This document shows, in pieces, positions 8,992 through 19,300 of a DNA stretch of 64,000 nucleotides. The stretch is from Massilia aurea (GTDB lineage Bacteria > Pseudomonadota > Gammaproteobacteria > Burkholderiales > Burkholderiaceae_D). The stretch spans positions 558,001 through 622,000 of the forward strand of contig NZ_JACHBX010000004.1 in NCBI RefSeq assembly GCF_014200505.1, in the 5' to 3' direction. The position numbers and the translations under genes are program-made. The notes beneath the pieces are model-generated. The model was not told the origin of the DNA. It saw nothing but the letters and a program-made list of their open reading frames with translations, and did not search any database. Each line of letters begins with the position of its first letter. Within the stretch, counting starts at the first letter, position 1.

Positions 8992-10637
8992 GGAGTATTT
9001 TTTCTTTGTTGCATGAACGTGGTGATCGCTGCCTGCACTACCGTGTGCAATTCTGCATCGTTATATAGCCACAGTTGGGTGACGCCATCCGGGCAGGTCC
9101 GGATACGGGCCGGCCGGGGCAGCAGGCGCCCGATCGTCTCCGGGGTGTAATCGAACTGATCGCCACCGCCCGGACGCCGCAATATTGCAAAATTATAATG
9201 GTATCCAGGATAGCGGTCCGGGTTTGACAGGGGGCCGAGCGTCGACACCCAGAACAAGGGGCTCACATCGCGCAATGTGGCGATAATCGGGTTACGGTCA
9301 GGCAGTTGATAGCTCACTGCACGCGCATTCCAGTAATCGGCAATGCCGGCTTGCAGCGGGAAACCTTCTGCGCCGGCTGCGGCCACGCACTGCGCGACGG
9401 CAGTGGACGGTGCGCCAGGCTGTGGCGCCTGGTACGCAAGCCAGGCCGCGTTGCCGGCAACGAGGGCAGCGCCCGCTACCCACACCCGGTGCGCCCACCA
9501 GAGGCGGCACGCGCGTCGGTTGGCATGAACGAGAGCCAGCAGTACCGCAAGCACGAGAGGAAATGCCAGATAGCGATAACCCGCATTGTCGACGATCGCG
9601 CCGGAAAACACGGCGCCGGCAATGGTGAGCGGCAGGGAAACGCAGAGCAGGGCGCCAACGGCCTGGATGTCGCTGTCGACGGCATCGGTCCGGATCGGCG
9701 CGGGAGCGGTGGCGGCATGGTCGTGGTGGATTTTCCGGCTCAGCCGCAGGTACAGCAGATACAGCAGATACAGCAGGCAGCCGGACAGCAGCAGCGCAAG
9801 GAGCAGCGTCGCGACATTGTCGTGGTCAAAGGCGGCGACCGTCGCCCTGGTCAGGAAGGTCAGTGAGGCCGATATCGACTCGACCGACAACGGCGGCCTG
9901 GCCTCAACCGGAATGTGATGGATCAGCAGATGCTCGAGGAGCATGGCCAATACCTGGCCGCCCGCGAGGACGGCGATCAGGCGCGCCAGTGTCGCAGTGC
10001 GCTGCTGGCGCAGGGCGCTTCGTTCAGTGCGGCGCGTCAGCAACAGCGCCATTGCTGCCACGGCCAGGCAGGGCAGGGTGAAGGTGAGAACGAAGAGCCT
10101 GGATGACACGCCCGCCGCGCCGACCACGACCAGCAATGCGAGCGCATGCGGCCACGACGACTGACGCGCGAGGCGCAGTGCCAGCATCGTTCCCAGCAGG
10201 CCGAACAGGACTGCGCCAAAATGGTTGTTGGTCGTCTGGAAGTAGAGCCACATGCCCGACTGCGCCGACACCAGTGTGGCGAAGGCGACGGCCAGCACGA
10301 CCTGCGCATCGTTGCGGCGCAATCCGTGCCGGGTCAGTCGCCGTACCAATGCGATGGACAACAGTGCCAGTGCGACCGCCTGCATGGCAGAGACGAACAG
10401 AATGCGGGAAGGCACATCCGGAAAAACAAAAAATCCCACGGCATATAACGCGAGGTCAGGAAAAAATCCCGGCGCCGCACTGAATTTCCAGTTGCTCCAC
10501 GCGCCGCCATGGACGATTAAATCATTCAGCAGGTCGTCATAGAAAAGGATATCGCTTTGCAGCACGATGCGCAGATGCAGCAGTGAAATGGCTACAGCTA
10601 GCAGAATCCATGCAAGCCATGTTTCAAGTCGGGACAT
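8988..10637 (-). CDS. Large polytopic membrane protein, glycosyltransferase-C-like, function unknown
   Basis: A 549-residue protein with about ten or more hydrophobic segments over residues 10-420 and a soluble C-terminal tail of about 130 residues. A first periplasmic loop with acidic residues (I-L-F-Y-D-D-L-L-N-D) sits after the first helix, as in GT-C glycosyltransferases where an acidic pair is catalytic, but I do not recognise a named family. It is the first gene of the operon. An in-frame CAGCAGATA-type 9-bp tandem repeat at 9749-9776 encodes repeated Leu-Leu-Tyr. I infer a lipid-linked-sugar-dependent transferase or polymerase role. Confidence 0.6.
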   Translation of the reverse strand: MSRLETWLAWILLAVAISLLHLRIVLQSDILFYDDLLNDLIVHGGAWSNWKFSAAPGFFPDLALYAVGFFVFPDVPSRILFVSAMQAVALALLSIALVRRLTRHGLRRNDAQVVLAVAFATLVSAQSGMWLYFQTTNNHFGAVLFGLLGTMLALRLARQSSWPHALALLVVVGAAGVSSRLFVLTFTLPCLAVAAMALLLTRRTERSALRQQRTATLARLIAVLAGGQVLAMLLEHLLIHHIPVEARPPLSVESISASLTFLTRATVAAFDHDNVATLLLALLLSGCLLYLLYLLYLRLSRKIHHDHAATAPAPIRTDAVDSDIQAVGALLCVSLPLTIAGAVFSGAIVDNAGYRYLAFPLVLAVLLALVHANRRACRLWWAHRVWVAGAALVAGNAAWLAYQAPQPGAPSTAVAQCVAAAGAEGFPLQAGIADYWNARAVSYQLPDRNPIIATLRDVSPLFWVSTLGPLSNPDRYPGYHYNFAILRRPGGGDQFDYTPETIGRLLPRPARIRTCPDGVTQLWLYNDAELHTVVQAAITTFMQQRKNTP

Positions 10638-10875
10638 GATCGGTAGAGGTTATCGCACGCGACTGAAAGCGCCATGCCGGTTAGTGTCGGGATTGTTCAC
10701 GCATTCAGGCGCGCCAATGGCCTGTGAGAATGCTGCGTTACAGTGGCCGGCATGGTTGGATAGCAAAGAGACACAGGGCAATATTATAAGTCCAGCCCGG
10801 TAAGGTGACCATAAAATACCAAACTATCCCAGGAGCGCTACCGCTACAATATTGTCTTTGATAAAGAGGCATGGC

Positions 10876-11988
10876 ATGCAGTCGCTGAATATCCAGTACA
10901 ACCCACGCATTGACCAGCTGCGCTGGTTGGCAGCCACCCTCGTTTTTCTGTTCCACTTTCATCTCGAATACCGCGGCCTGGGCGGCACCGGCCTGAGCAG
11001 CTCATGGGGCGCCCTGATCATTGAAGGTCATACCGGCGTCGGCCTGTTCTTCACATTGTCGGGCTTCCTGTTCATGCTGATCGCGCTGCACCAGCGTCAG
11101 ATTGTGTATGCGGACTTCCTGCGCAACCGCATCCTGCGCATCCTGCCGCTGTATCTCGTGATCTTCCTGGTCGCTACCTCGATCGGTCGTGACAAGTTTC
11201 AGCCGGCCGATCTGCTCTACCTGTTCGCGACCAACCTGGGCCTGGCGCCGACCTCCGGCACGGCGATCACCGGGGCCGCCTGGACGATTTCGCTCGAGTT
11301 CCTGTTCTATCTGGTGTTTCCGTTTCTTGCGCGCTTCGCGATGGACAGCGGCATGCGCTATCTGGCCGGGTGGCTGGTTTTGCTGCTGTTCTTCAAGGCA
11401 GCCGCTTTCACCGTCAATACCAATAGCACGCTCATGTATTTCAGCACGTTTGTCGGCCGCTTCGACCAGTTCATTATCGGCATGATCGCCGCCATGGCGT
11501 ATGCGCGTTACACGACGCAATTGCGTCGCTTTGCGCCGTTGCTCATGCTGGCCAGCGTGGCGCTGGTGATGTGGGATACGGCGCTGATGCACCGCGTGGC
11601 CAGTTTCGGCAGCAATCCACATTCGGCGTTCTGGATTATCTGGTCTCTTATTGAAAGCGCGGGCTGGGCGTTGGTGATCCTGGCCTGGACCTCGCTTGCG
11701 CTGCGTCTGCCGGCGCTTGTCGAGCGCGTGCTGGCCCACGGCGGCAAGATCAGCTTCTCGTTCTATCTGCTCCATATGGCGCTATTGCATACGCTGGCAA
11801 CACAGGTCGGCACGGTGCGCCCGTTCGGTATCGGCTGGCTGGATGTGGTATTCATGCTCACCGTGACGTATGGTGCCACCTGGGCCCTGGCCACGCTCAG
11901 CTATCACATCATCGAAGAGCCGTTCCTGCGCATGCGCCGCAGTTACGGGGCAGCGCGTCACGAGGCAAAGGCAACGCTCAAGGCGTAG
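10876..11988 (+). CDS. Acyltransferase 3 family protein (OafA/YrhL-like)
   Basis: A 370-residue inner membrane acyltransferase with about ten membrane segments. It begins with Y-N-P-R-I-D-Q-L-R-W and carries GHTGVGLFFTLSGFL and W-T-I-S-L-E-F-L-F-Y, both hallmark motifs of the family that O-acetylates surface sugars. I chose the ATG at 10876 because AAGAGG sits six bases before it; the longer frame from 10852 starts with TTG and lacks a binding site. It is transcribed away from the glycan operon and could modify that glycan, though this is inference. Confidence 0.88.
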   Translation: MQSLNIQYNPRIDQLRWLAATLVFLFHFHLEYRGLGGTGLSSSWGALIIEGHTGVGLFFTLSGFLFMLIALHQRQIVYADFLRNRILRILPLYLVIFLVATSIGRDKFQPADLLYLFATNLGLAPTSGTAITGAAWTISLEFLFYLVFPFLARFAMDSGMRYLAGWLVLLLFFKAAAFTVNTNSTLMYFSTFVGRFDQFIIGMIAAMAYARYTTQLRRFAPLLMLASVALVMWDTALMHRVASFGSNPHSAFWIIWSLIESAGWALVILAWTSLALRLPALVERVLAHGGKISFSFYLLHMALLHTLATQVGTVRPFGIGWLDVVFMLTVTYGATWALATLSYHIIEEPFLRMRRSYGAARHEAKATLKA

Positions 11989-11991
11989 CGC

Positions 11992-12011
11992 CAGCCCGCC
12001 CCGGCGGGCTG
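11992..12011 (+). terminator. GC-rich hairpin after the acyltransferase gene
   Basis: CAGCCCG and CGGGCTG form a strong stem immediately after the stop codon, followed by TTGTGTG rather than a clean T-run. It is a plausible intrinsic terminator. Confidence 0.5.
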
Positions 12012-12092
12012 TTGTGTGCGCTGACAATCATGATGACTCCCGGGCCTGGCTAGAGTAGTATCATTTTATTATTAGCCTGGGAGAGCCTCAAT

Positions 12093-12683
12093 ATGGCCGT
12101 CAATGCAGTCGGAGTCCAACAACTATATGTTGCCTACTTTGGCCGTCCGGCCGATACCGCCGGGCTCGAGTATTGGGTGAATACGCTCGGCAGCGGTGCG
12201 GCCACGCTGGCCGATATCTCGCGATCGTTTGCCGCGGCAGAAGAATACCGCGACAACTACAGCCATATGAACAGCCGCACCGTGGTCACCAAAATCTACG
12301 ATCACCTGTTCGGGCGCGAAGCAGAAGCCGCCGGCGTCGATTACTGGGCCAGCCTGATGGACCGTGGCGTCATCACAATCGACGATGCGGTCAAGCAAAT
12401 CTCGGAAGCGGCGGTTGGCACCGACGCGCTCATCTTCAATGGCAAGGCGGCTGCCGCCACGGCCTTCACGCTGCGCCTCGATACGCCAGGCGAAGTGGCA
12501 GCCTATGGCAACGATGCGGGGGGCAAGCTGGCGATGGAATTTCTCGCCACCGTCAAGGATGCCACGAGCGCGCTCGATGCAGTGGACCCGATCGTGGTCG
12601 ATGCGTGGATTGCACGCATCGTGGCCGCCGACGGCACTGCCATCGAGGATGTGGGCCTGGTCGGCGTCGCGCCGCTGGTGTGA
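12093..12683 (+). CDS. DUF4214 domain-containing protein
   Basis: A 196-residue protein with two DUF4214-type repeats: V-Q-Q-L-Y-V-A-Y-F-G-R-P with G-L-E-Y-W near the start, and I-Y-D-H-L-F-G-R-E with G-V-D-Y-W about 65 residues later. It has no N-terminal signal peptide. DUF4214 is common in RTX-type and S-layer-like type I secreted proteins of this family of bacteria, so secretion through an exporter such as the one at 538-5008 is possible. GGGAGAG precedes the start. It converges on trhO with a one-base gap between the stops. Confidence 0.85.
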   Translation: MAVNAVGVQQLYVAYFGRPADTAGLEYWVNTLGSGAATLADISRSFAAAEEYRDNYSHMNSRTVVTKIYDHLFGREAEAAGVDYWASLMDRGVITIDDAVKQISEAAVGTDALIFNGKAAAATAFTLRLDTPGEVAAYGNDAGGKLAMEFLATVKDATSALDAVDPIVVDAWIARIVAADGTAIEDVGLVGVAPLV

Positions 12684-12684
12684 A

Positions 12685-13575
12685 TCAGGCCGCGGCCTCG
12701 CCGGCTGCTGCCGGGCTGGTGTCGCTGCTGCTGCTGCTGCCGATGCAGTGCGGGCACGACACGCCATACACATAGCTCGGCGCGAGTTGCTGACGCGGCG
12801 TCACGATCGCGCGGCAGGCGAAGCACTGCACGGTTTCAGTCGGCTCGAGCTTCGGATTGAGTGCGGTGCGGTAGTCGAACACGAAGCAGTCGCCCGTGTA
12901 GTGCGCGCCGCCGACGTCCTCGAAGTACTTCAGGATGCCACCCTCGAGCTGGTACACGCGCTCGTAGCCGATTTCCTTCATGTGGATCGCCGCTTTTTCG
13001 CAGCGGATGCCACCGGTGCAGAAGGTCACGACCGTCTTGCCGGCCAGTTCATCCCGATGCTGCGCCGCGACCTCGGGAAACTCGGTGAACTTGTCGATGC
13101 GGTAGTCGAGCGTGTTCTCGAAGGTGCCGACGTCGACTTCGAAGGCATTGCGCGTTTCCATCATCACGACCTCGACGCCATCGTCATCGTGGCCCTGGTC
13201 GAGCCAGCGCTTGAGCGTGACGGGATCGACCGCCGGCGCGCGGCCCAGTTCGGGCTTGATCAGCGGCATGCGCATCGTGATGATTTCTTTCTTGATCTTG
13301 ACCAGCATGCGCTTGTGCGACTGTTCGGTCGACAGGCTTTCTTTCCACGTCAGGTCGGCCAGGCGGGCGTCGCTGCGCACCCAGTCCAGGTACGTGTCGA
13401 TGTGCTCGCGTGTACCCGACAGGAACATATTGATGCCTTCCGGCGTGAGCAGCACCGTGCCCTTCAGGGCAAGCTCATTGCACAGCGCCTGGTACTGCGG
13501 ACGCAAGGTTTCCAGATCGTCGAGCGTGACAAATTTGTAGGCGGCGATGTTGACGTACTGTTGTGCGGAGGACAT
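12685..13575 (-). CDS. trhO: tRNA uridine(34) hydroxylase, rhodanese family (TrhO/YceA)
   Basis: A 296-residue cytoplasmic enzyme. The N-terminal UPF0176 domain is followed by a rhodanese domain whose active-site loop is [13 protein letters not shown], with the conserved Cys. The C-terminal part carries Cys pairs (C-F-A-C and C-P-H-C) typical of the family's metal-binding tail. TrhO hydroxylates U34 of certain tRNAs as the first step of 5-carboxymethoxy/methoxyuridine formation in an oxygen-dependent way. It is monocistronic here, convergent with the DUF4214 gene. Confidence 0.93.
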   Translation of the reverse strand: MSSAQQYVNIAAYKFVTLDDLETLRPQYQALCNELALKGTVLLTPEGINMFLSGTREHIDTYLDWVRSDARLADLTWKESLSTEQSHKRMLVKIKKEIITMRMPLIKPELGRAPAVDPVTLKRWLDQGHDDDGVEVVMMETRNAFEVDVGTFENTLDYRIDKFTEFPEVAAQHRDELAGKTVVTFCTGGIRCEKAAIHMKEIGYERVYQLEGGILKYFEDVGGAHYTGDCFVFDYRTALNPKLEPTETVQCFACRAIVTPRQQLAPSYVYGVSCPHCIGSSSSSDTSPAAAGEAAA

Positions 13576-13741
13576 GGCGATAAAGAAGAAAAGCGGTGAA
13601 CGGACAGGCCGATATTATAAGTCAGCCAGCCGCGCCAACCATCAGGGAAGCGCCGTATGCTTGTCGAATAGATTTACACCATTGCAGCAGAGCATTGACT
13701 CTGATCAAATAAGTCATTGATTTTTATGGTAAGCACTTGGC

Positions 13742-13757
13742 TGGCATCAAGTTTGCT
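13742..13757 (+). promoter_or_regulatory. Sigma-54 type promoter of the PEP-CTERM gene
   Basis: TGGCAT (13742-13747) and TTGC (13753-13756) place GG and GC exactly ten bases apart, as required for RpoN at -24/-12. The predicted start near 13768 leaves a leader of about 38 nt before the ATG at 13806. In PEP-CTERM bacteria the PrsK/PrsR two-component pair with a sigma-54 activator controls such genes, which makes the match more believable. Confidence 0.65.
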
Positions 13758-13805
13758 TATAGGAGGGTCGTGCTGTACAAACTTTGATCTACTAGGAAAA
13801 CAACA

Positions 13806-14492
13806 ATGATCCGTAATATCGCTCTGCTGGCCCTTTCGCTGACTGCTGGTGCTGCTTCGGCCGCTACCATTCCTGCTACGCTGACCTTCAAATCGGACAG
13901 CAACACCGCCTACACCAATGTGTTGCCGGCAGCGCAGAGCGGCAGCGTGCTGATCGACTTCAACTTCACCTACACGGGCGCCACGGTCGACAACAACGAT
14001 TTCCTGGCTCTGTGGTTCGGCAATTCGAACAACATGGCCCAAGCCTACAAAGGTCCGAACGTCGGCTTCAAGGCAAACTGCGGCACGGGTGGCAGCTGCA
14101 CCAACGACCTGTTCGCACGCCTGGGTGGCGAGAGCGGTCCTTTCATGAACAACAGCAATCTGGTTGCAGGCACCACCTACAACATCTTCGCGAACCTGTA
14201 CAAGGCCGCTGGCTCGACGACCTACAACCGCTTCGACATGTGGCTCAATGCCACGGCTGCTGAAAAGGCATCGCTGACCGGCGCCGACCTGAAGGCAACC
14301 GGTAACTCGAACCTGACGTCGTTCAACACGATCGGCGTTCGTACCCTGGGTCTGGACAAAGGCCTGAGCGTGAACGTGAATAACCTGCGCGTCAGCGGAT
14401 TCGCTGCTGAAGTGCCTGAGCCAAGCAGCGTTGCCCTGATGGGTCTGGCGCTGGCTGGCCTGGCATTCACCCGTCGCAACAAGCGCGGCTGA
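13806..14492 (+). CDS. PEP-CTERM sorting domain-containing exported protein
   Basis: A 228-residue protein. Residues 1-19 are a Sec signal peptide ending A-S-A. The mature domain is rich in Asn, Thr, Gly and Phe with one Cys pair (C-G-T-G-G-S-C). The C-terminus is the tripartite sorting signal: VPEPSS, a hydrophobic helix, then R-R-N-K-R. Such proteins are cut and anchored or released by exosortase (EpsH/XrtA) during exopolysaccharide production. No exosortase lies in this window. The sigma-54-type promoter upstream suggests co-control with the exopolysaccharide regulon. Confidence 0.95.
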   Translation: MIRNIALLALSLTAGAASAATIPATLTFKSDSNTAYTNVLPAAQSGSVLIDFNFTYTGATVDNNDFLALWFGNSNNMAQAYKGPNVGFKANCGTGGSCTNDLFARLGGESGPFMNNSNLVAGTTYNIFANLYKAAGSTTYNRFDMWLNATAAEKASLTGADLKATGNSNLTSFNTIGVRTLGLDKGLSVNVNNLRVSGFAAEVPEPSSVALMGLALAGLAFTRRNKRG

Positions 14493-14499
14493 TTGCCCG

Positions 14500-14567
14500 G
14501 CAGCGCGCCATCGGCGCGCTGCTGAAGCTTGTCAGAACGCCGTTCCTGCGCAGGCAGGAACGGCGTT
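14500..14567 (+). terminator. Two tandem hairpins after the PEP-CTERM gene
   Basis: The first hairpin pairs GCAGCGCGCC (14500-14509) with GGCGCGCTGC (14513-14522). The second pairs 14536-14549 with 14554-14567 perfectly over 14 bp with a GCAG loop. Neither ends in a long T-run, but the second is exceptionally stable and probably ends or protects the transcript. Confidence 0.6.
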
Positions 14568-14659
14568 TCGCGTTAACGGCGTTTGCAACGCCAACCATAT
14601 GCGTCCCGGATAGGCCGTGCTAGAGTGCCTCGCATTGCTTCATCATCGACAGGAACGCC

Positions 14660-16198
14660 ATGCACGACTGGTCCGAAGGCTACATGACCGAGTTAGCCTA
14701 TACCTACGGCTACTATCCCGAACTCAACCCATTGCGTGCACGGCTGGCCCTGCTCGAGGCCGGCATCGTTCCGCCGGCCGTCCAGACCGCTTGCGAGCTG
14801 GGCTTTGGCCAGGGCATGAGCATCAATATCCATGCGGTCGCGGCCGGCGCGGCCTGGCATGGCACCGATTTCAATCCGGCCCAGGTCGGTTTTGCGCGCG
14901 AGCTGGCGCAGGATTTGCCGCTGGCAGCCAATCTGTCCGACGAAGCCTTCGAGGCCTATTGCCAGCGCGCCGATCTGCCGCAGTTCGATTTCATCGCGCT
15001 GCACGGCATCTGGAGCTGGGTGTCGGATGCCAACCGCCGCGTGATCGCCAGCTTCATCGAGCGCAAGCTCAAGGTAGGCGGTGTCGTCTATGTCAGCTAC
15101 AACACCCAGCCCGGCTGGGCCGCGACCGGACCGCTGACCGAGTTGATGGCCGGCTTCGACGCGGCCCTCAATCCGCCCGGCATCGGTCCGGCGGCGCGCA
15201 TCGACGCGGCGCTCGACTTTGTCGACGGGCTGGTCGCGAGCGGGGCGCTGTACGGCAAGGTCAATCCCCAGGTGGCCGAGCACCTCAAGCGCCTGCGCAG
15301 CCAGGACCGGCGCTATCTGGCGCACGAATATTTCAACCGCGACTGGCAGCCGATGCCGTTCGCACAGATGCGCACCTGGATGGAAGGGGCGCGGCTGAGC
15401 TATGCCACGTCGGCCCAGTTCATCGACCACGTGCCGATGCTGAACCTGACCGAGCAGCAACAGGATCTGCTGGCCGCGATCCCGGATGCCGGTTTTCGCG
15501 AAACGACGCGTGACTTCATCGTCAACCGCCTGTTCCGGCGCGATTACTGGGTGCGCGGCCCGCGCCGGCTGGCGCCGGCCGACCGCACCGAGCGCCTGCG
15601 CGCCATGCGGGTGGTGCTGGCCACGCCGGCCGCCAGGGTCAAGCTCAAGGTCAGTGGTGCGCTGGGCGAAGCAAACCTGCACGAAGACGTCTACCGCCCG
15701 ATCCTCGATGCGCTGGCCGACCACCAGCCGCACAGCCTGGGCGAACTCGAAATCACGCTGGCCCCGCATGGCGCCACGCTGGCCCGGATCGTCGAGGCGG
15801 TGATGCTCCTGACGGGCGCCGGCAACCTGCACCCGGCCCAGGCCGACGAGGCAATCGCCGCTGCCAGGGCCGGTGCGCTCCAGCTCAATGCCCGCCTGTG
15901 CGCCATGGCGCGCTACGCCGAAGATGTCGGTTGCCTGGCCTCGCCGGTGACGGGCGGCGGCTTCCCGGTGCGCCGTATTGACCAGCTGTTTCTGCTGGCA
16001 CGCAGCCTTGGCGCGGCCAGCATCGGGGCGCTGGCCGATTTCGCGGCTGCTGCGCTGCAGGCGCAGGGCCAGCGCATCATGAAGGATGGCCAGCCGGTGC
16101 TGGACGACGCCCGCCAGACCGAGATGCTGCGCAGCCAGGCGCAGGCGTTCGAAACCACGCGCCTGCCGGTTTTGCAGGCATTGGGCGTGGCTTCCTAG
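14660..16198 (+). CDS. Class I SAM-dependent methyltransferase with methyltransferase regulatory domain
   Basis: A 512-residue cytoplasmic protein. The SAM-binding motif ACELGFGQGMS lies at about residues 43-53, followed by the acidic G-T-D-F-N-P of motif II and F-D-F-I-A-L-H-G-I of motif IV. The middle of the protein matches the layout of the methyltransferase regulatory domain (PF10119-like), with a C-terminal winged-helix-like region. Homologues occur in many proteobacteria beside surface or motility genes, and the substrate is unknown; protein-lysine methylation has been described for related enzymes. It stands alone, 163 bases before dnaE. Confidence 0.75.
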   Translation: MHDWSEGYMTELAYTYGYYPELNPLRARLALLEAGIVPPAVQTACELGFGQGMSINIHAVAAGAAWHGTDFNPAQVGFARELAQDLPLAANLSDEAFEAYCQRADLPQFDFIALHGIWSWVSDANRRVIASFIERKLKVGGVVYVSYNTQPGWAATGPLTELMAGFDAALNPPGIGPAARIDAALDFVDGLVASGALYGKVNPQVAEHLKRLRSQDRRYLAHEYFNRDWQPMPFAQMRTWMEGARLSYATSAQFIDHVPMLNLTEQQQDLLAAIPDAGFRETTRDFIVNRLFRRDYWVRGPRRLAPADRTERLRAMRVVLATPAARVKLKVSGALGEANLHEDVYRPILDALADHQPHSLGELEITLAPHGATLARIVEAVMLLTGAGNLHPAQADEAIAAARAGALQLNARLCAMARYAEDVGCLASPVTGGGFPVRRIDQLFLLARSLGAASIGALADFAAAALQAQGQRIMKDGQPVLDDARQTEMLRSQAQAFETTRLPVLQALGVAS

Positions 16199-16360
16199 GG
16201 CGGCTCCAGCTTTCAGATCGTCGACGCCCCATGCCTGCGCTGGCACCGCAGCCATGGAGCACTGCCTGCCGTTGGCGAGAACGCCACGCTGACCCGCCCC
16301 CTGGACCCGCAGACCTCGCCGGCCCCTCCGCGCGAAGCCCGGGCGCGGTAAAATGCGGGG

Positions 16361-19300
16361 ATGACTTCCCCGACTTTTACCCATCTGCGCATCCACTCCG
16401 AATACTCCATCGTCGACGGCCTGGTCCGTATTGACGAGCTGGTCAAGGCGGCGGTCAAGGATGGGCAGCCGGCGCTCGCCGTGACCGACCTGGCCAATAC
16501 GTTTTGCCTGGTGCGCTTCTACAAAGAGGCGCGCGGCAAGGGCGTCAAGCCGATCGTCGGGGTCGATGCCTGGATCACCAACGACGACAACCGCGACAAG
16601 CCGTACCGCCTGCTCATTTTGGCCAAGAACCATACCGGCTACCTGCAGCTGTGCGACCTGCTGGCGCGTGCCTGGCTCACCAACCAGCACAAGGGCCGCG
16701 CCGAACTGCGCGCCGAATGGCTCGAAGCGCTGGCCACGTCCACGTCAACCCTGCATCCCGAGCAGTCGCAGGCCAATGGCCTGATCGTGCTGTCGGGCGC
16801 GCATTTTGGCGACATTGGCCAGGCCATCGAGAACGGTGACATCGCCCGCGCTGAAGCCAACGCCGCGCGCTGGGCGCGCGTGTTCCCGGGCCATTTCTAT
16901 ATCGAGATCCAGCGCGCCGGCCAGCTCAATCAAGAGCAGCAGGTACGCCACTCGGTGGCGCTGGCCGGGCGCCTCGGCTTGCCGGTCGTGGCGACGCACC
17001 CGGTGCAGTTCCTCGACAAGGACGAATACATCGCCCACGAAGCGCGCGTCTGTATCGCCGAAGGCGAAATGCTGGCCAACGCCAAGCGCGTGCGCCGCTT
17101 CAACGAGAACATGTGCTTCAAGTCGCAGGCCGAGATGGCCGAGCTGTTCAGGGACCTGCCGGGCGCGTTGGCCAACTCCGTCGAGATCGCCAAGCGCTGC
17201 AACGTCACGCTCACGCTGGGCAAGCCGCAGCTGCCGAACTTCCCGACCCCGGGCATGACGATCGATGAATTCCTGATCGCCGAGACCAAAAAAGGCCTGG
17301 AAGACCGCCTGCTGCAGCTGTACCCGAACGAGGCGGAGCGCGAGCGCGAACGCCCGCGCTATGAGGCGCGCCTGGACTTCGAGAATCAAACGATCATCAA
17401 CATGAAGTTCCCCGGCTACTTCCTGATCGTGGCCGAGTTCATCCAGTGGGGCAAGAACAACGACGTGCCGATCGGCCCGGGCCGCGGTTCGGGTGCGGGT
17501 TCGCTGGTGGCGTATGCGCTCAAGATCACCGACCTCGATCCGCTCAAGTACAACCTGCTGTTCGAGCGTTTCCTGAATCCCGAACGCGTCTCGATGCCCG
17601 ACTTCGACATCGACTTTTGCCAGGAAAAGCGCGAGCTGGTGATCCAGCACGTGAAAGATCTGTACGGGCGCGATGCGGTCTCGCAGATCGCGACCTTCGG
17701 CACGATGGCGGCCAAGGGCGCGATCCGCGACGTCGGCCGCGTGCTCGATTTCGGCTACAACTTCTGCGACGGTATCTCCAAGCTGATTCCGTTCAAGCCG
17801 GGCAAGCAGGTGTCGATTGCCGAGGCGATCGAAGAAGAACCGATGCTCAAGGAGCGCCTCGAGAACGAAGAAGAGGTCAAGACGCTGCTCGAACTGGCGC
17901 AGAAGGTCGAAGGCATCACGCGCAATATCGGCATGCACGCCGGTGGCGTCTTGATCGCGCCGGGCAAGCTCACCGACTTCTGCCCGCTGTACACGCAGGG
18001 CGGCGATACCGGCGTGGTGTCGCAGTACGACAAGGACGACGTGGAGGCCGTGGGCCTGGTCAAGTTCGACTTTTTGGGCTTGACCACGCTGACGATCCTC
18101 GACCGGGCGGTCAAGTACATCAAGCAGCTCGACCCGGCCGAAAGCGAATTCGATCTCGCCAAGCTGGCGCTGGACGACCGCGCGTCGTACAAGCTGCTGT
18201 CCGACGCCAAGACCGTCGCGATCTTCCAGCTGGAATCGCGCGGCATGCAGGGCATGCTCAAGGATGCGCGGCCCGACCGCTTCGAGGACATCATTGCGCT
18301 GGTCGCGCTGTACCGGCCGGGCCCGATGGACCTGATCCCCGACTTCTGCAAACGCAAGCACGGCGAAAAGTTTGATTATCCCGATCCGCGCACCGAGTCG
18401 ATCCTGTCCGAAACCTACGGTATCATGGTCTACCAGGAGCAGGTGATGCAGATGGCGCAGATCGTCGGCGGCTACTCGCTGGGCGGCGCCGACATGCTGC
18501 GCCGCGCGATGGGCAAGAAAAAAGCCGAAGAAATGGCCGAGCACCGCGAGATCTTCCGCGCCGGTGCGGCCAAGGACGGTCTCACCACGGCCAAGGCCGA
18601 CGAGATCTTCGACTTGATGGAAAAGTTCGCGGGCTACGGCTTCAACAAGTCGCACGCCGCCGCCTACGCGCTGCTGTCGTACCACACGGCGTACCTGAAG
18701 GTGCACCACACCGCCGCGTTCATGGCAGCCAACATGTCGCTGGCGATGGAAGACACCGAGAAGATCAAGATCCTGGTGGAAGATTCAAAAGAGGTCTGCA
18801 AGCTCACGATCCTGCCGCCGGACGTCAATGAATCGCAGTTCCGCTTCACGCCGGAAGGCGAAGCGCGCTCGAAAACGGGCAAGCCGGTCACGAATATCCG
18901 CTACGGCCTGGGCGGCGTGAAGGGCGCGGGGCAGGGCGCGATCGAAGCGATCATCGCCGCGCGCACCGCGGGCGGCAAGTTCAAGGACCTGTTCGACTTC
19001 TGCAACCGGGTCGACCGCAAGCAGATCAACCGCCGCACGATCGAATCGCTGATCCGCGCCGGCGCGATGGATGCATTCGGGGTTGACCGCTCGGTGCTAC
19101 TGGCGTCGGTGTCGTTCGCGATGGAAGCAGCCGGCCAGGCCGCGGCCGCCATCAACCAGGTCAGCCTGTTCGGTGGCGACGATGCCGACCTGGTCGCGCC
19201 GCCCGAGTACGTGAAGGCGTTGCCGTGGACCGACCGCCAGAAGCTGTCCGAAGAAAAAATCGCGCTGGGCTACTACCTGTCGGGCCATATGTTCGATTCG

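Noticed and set aside
14693-18709. Two long minus-strand frames opposite the methyltransferase and dnaE
   Set aside because: Both are antisense shadows of genes with clear motifs.
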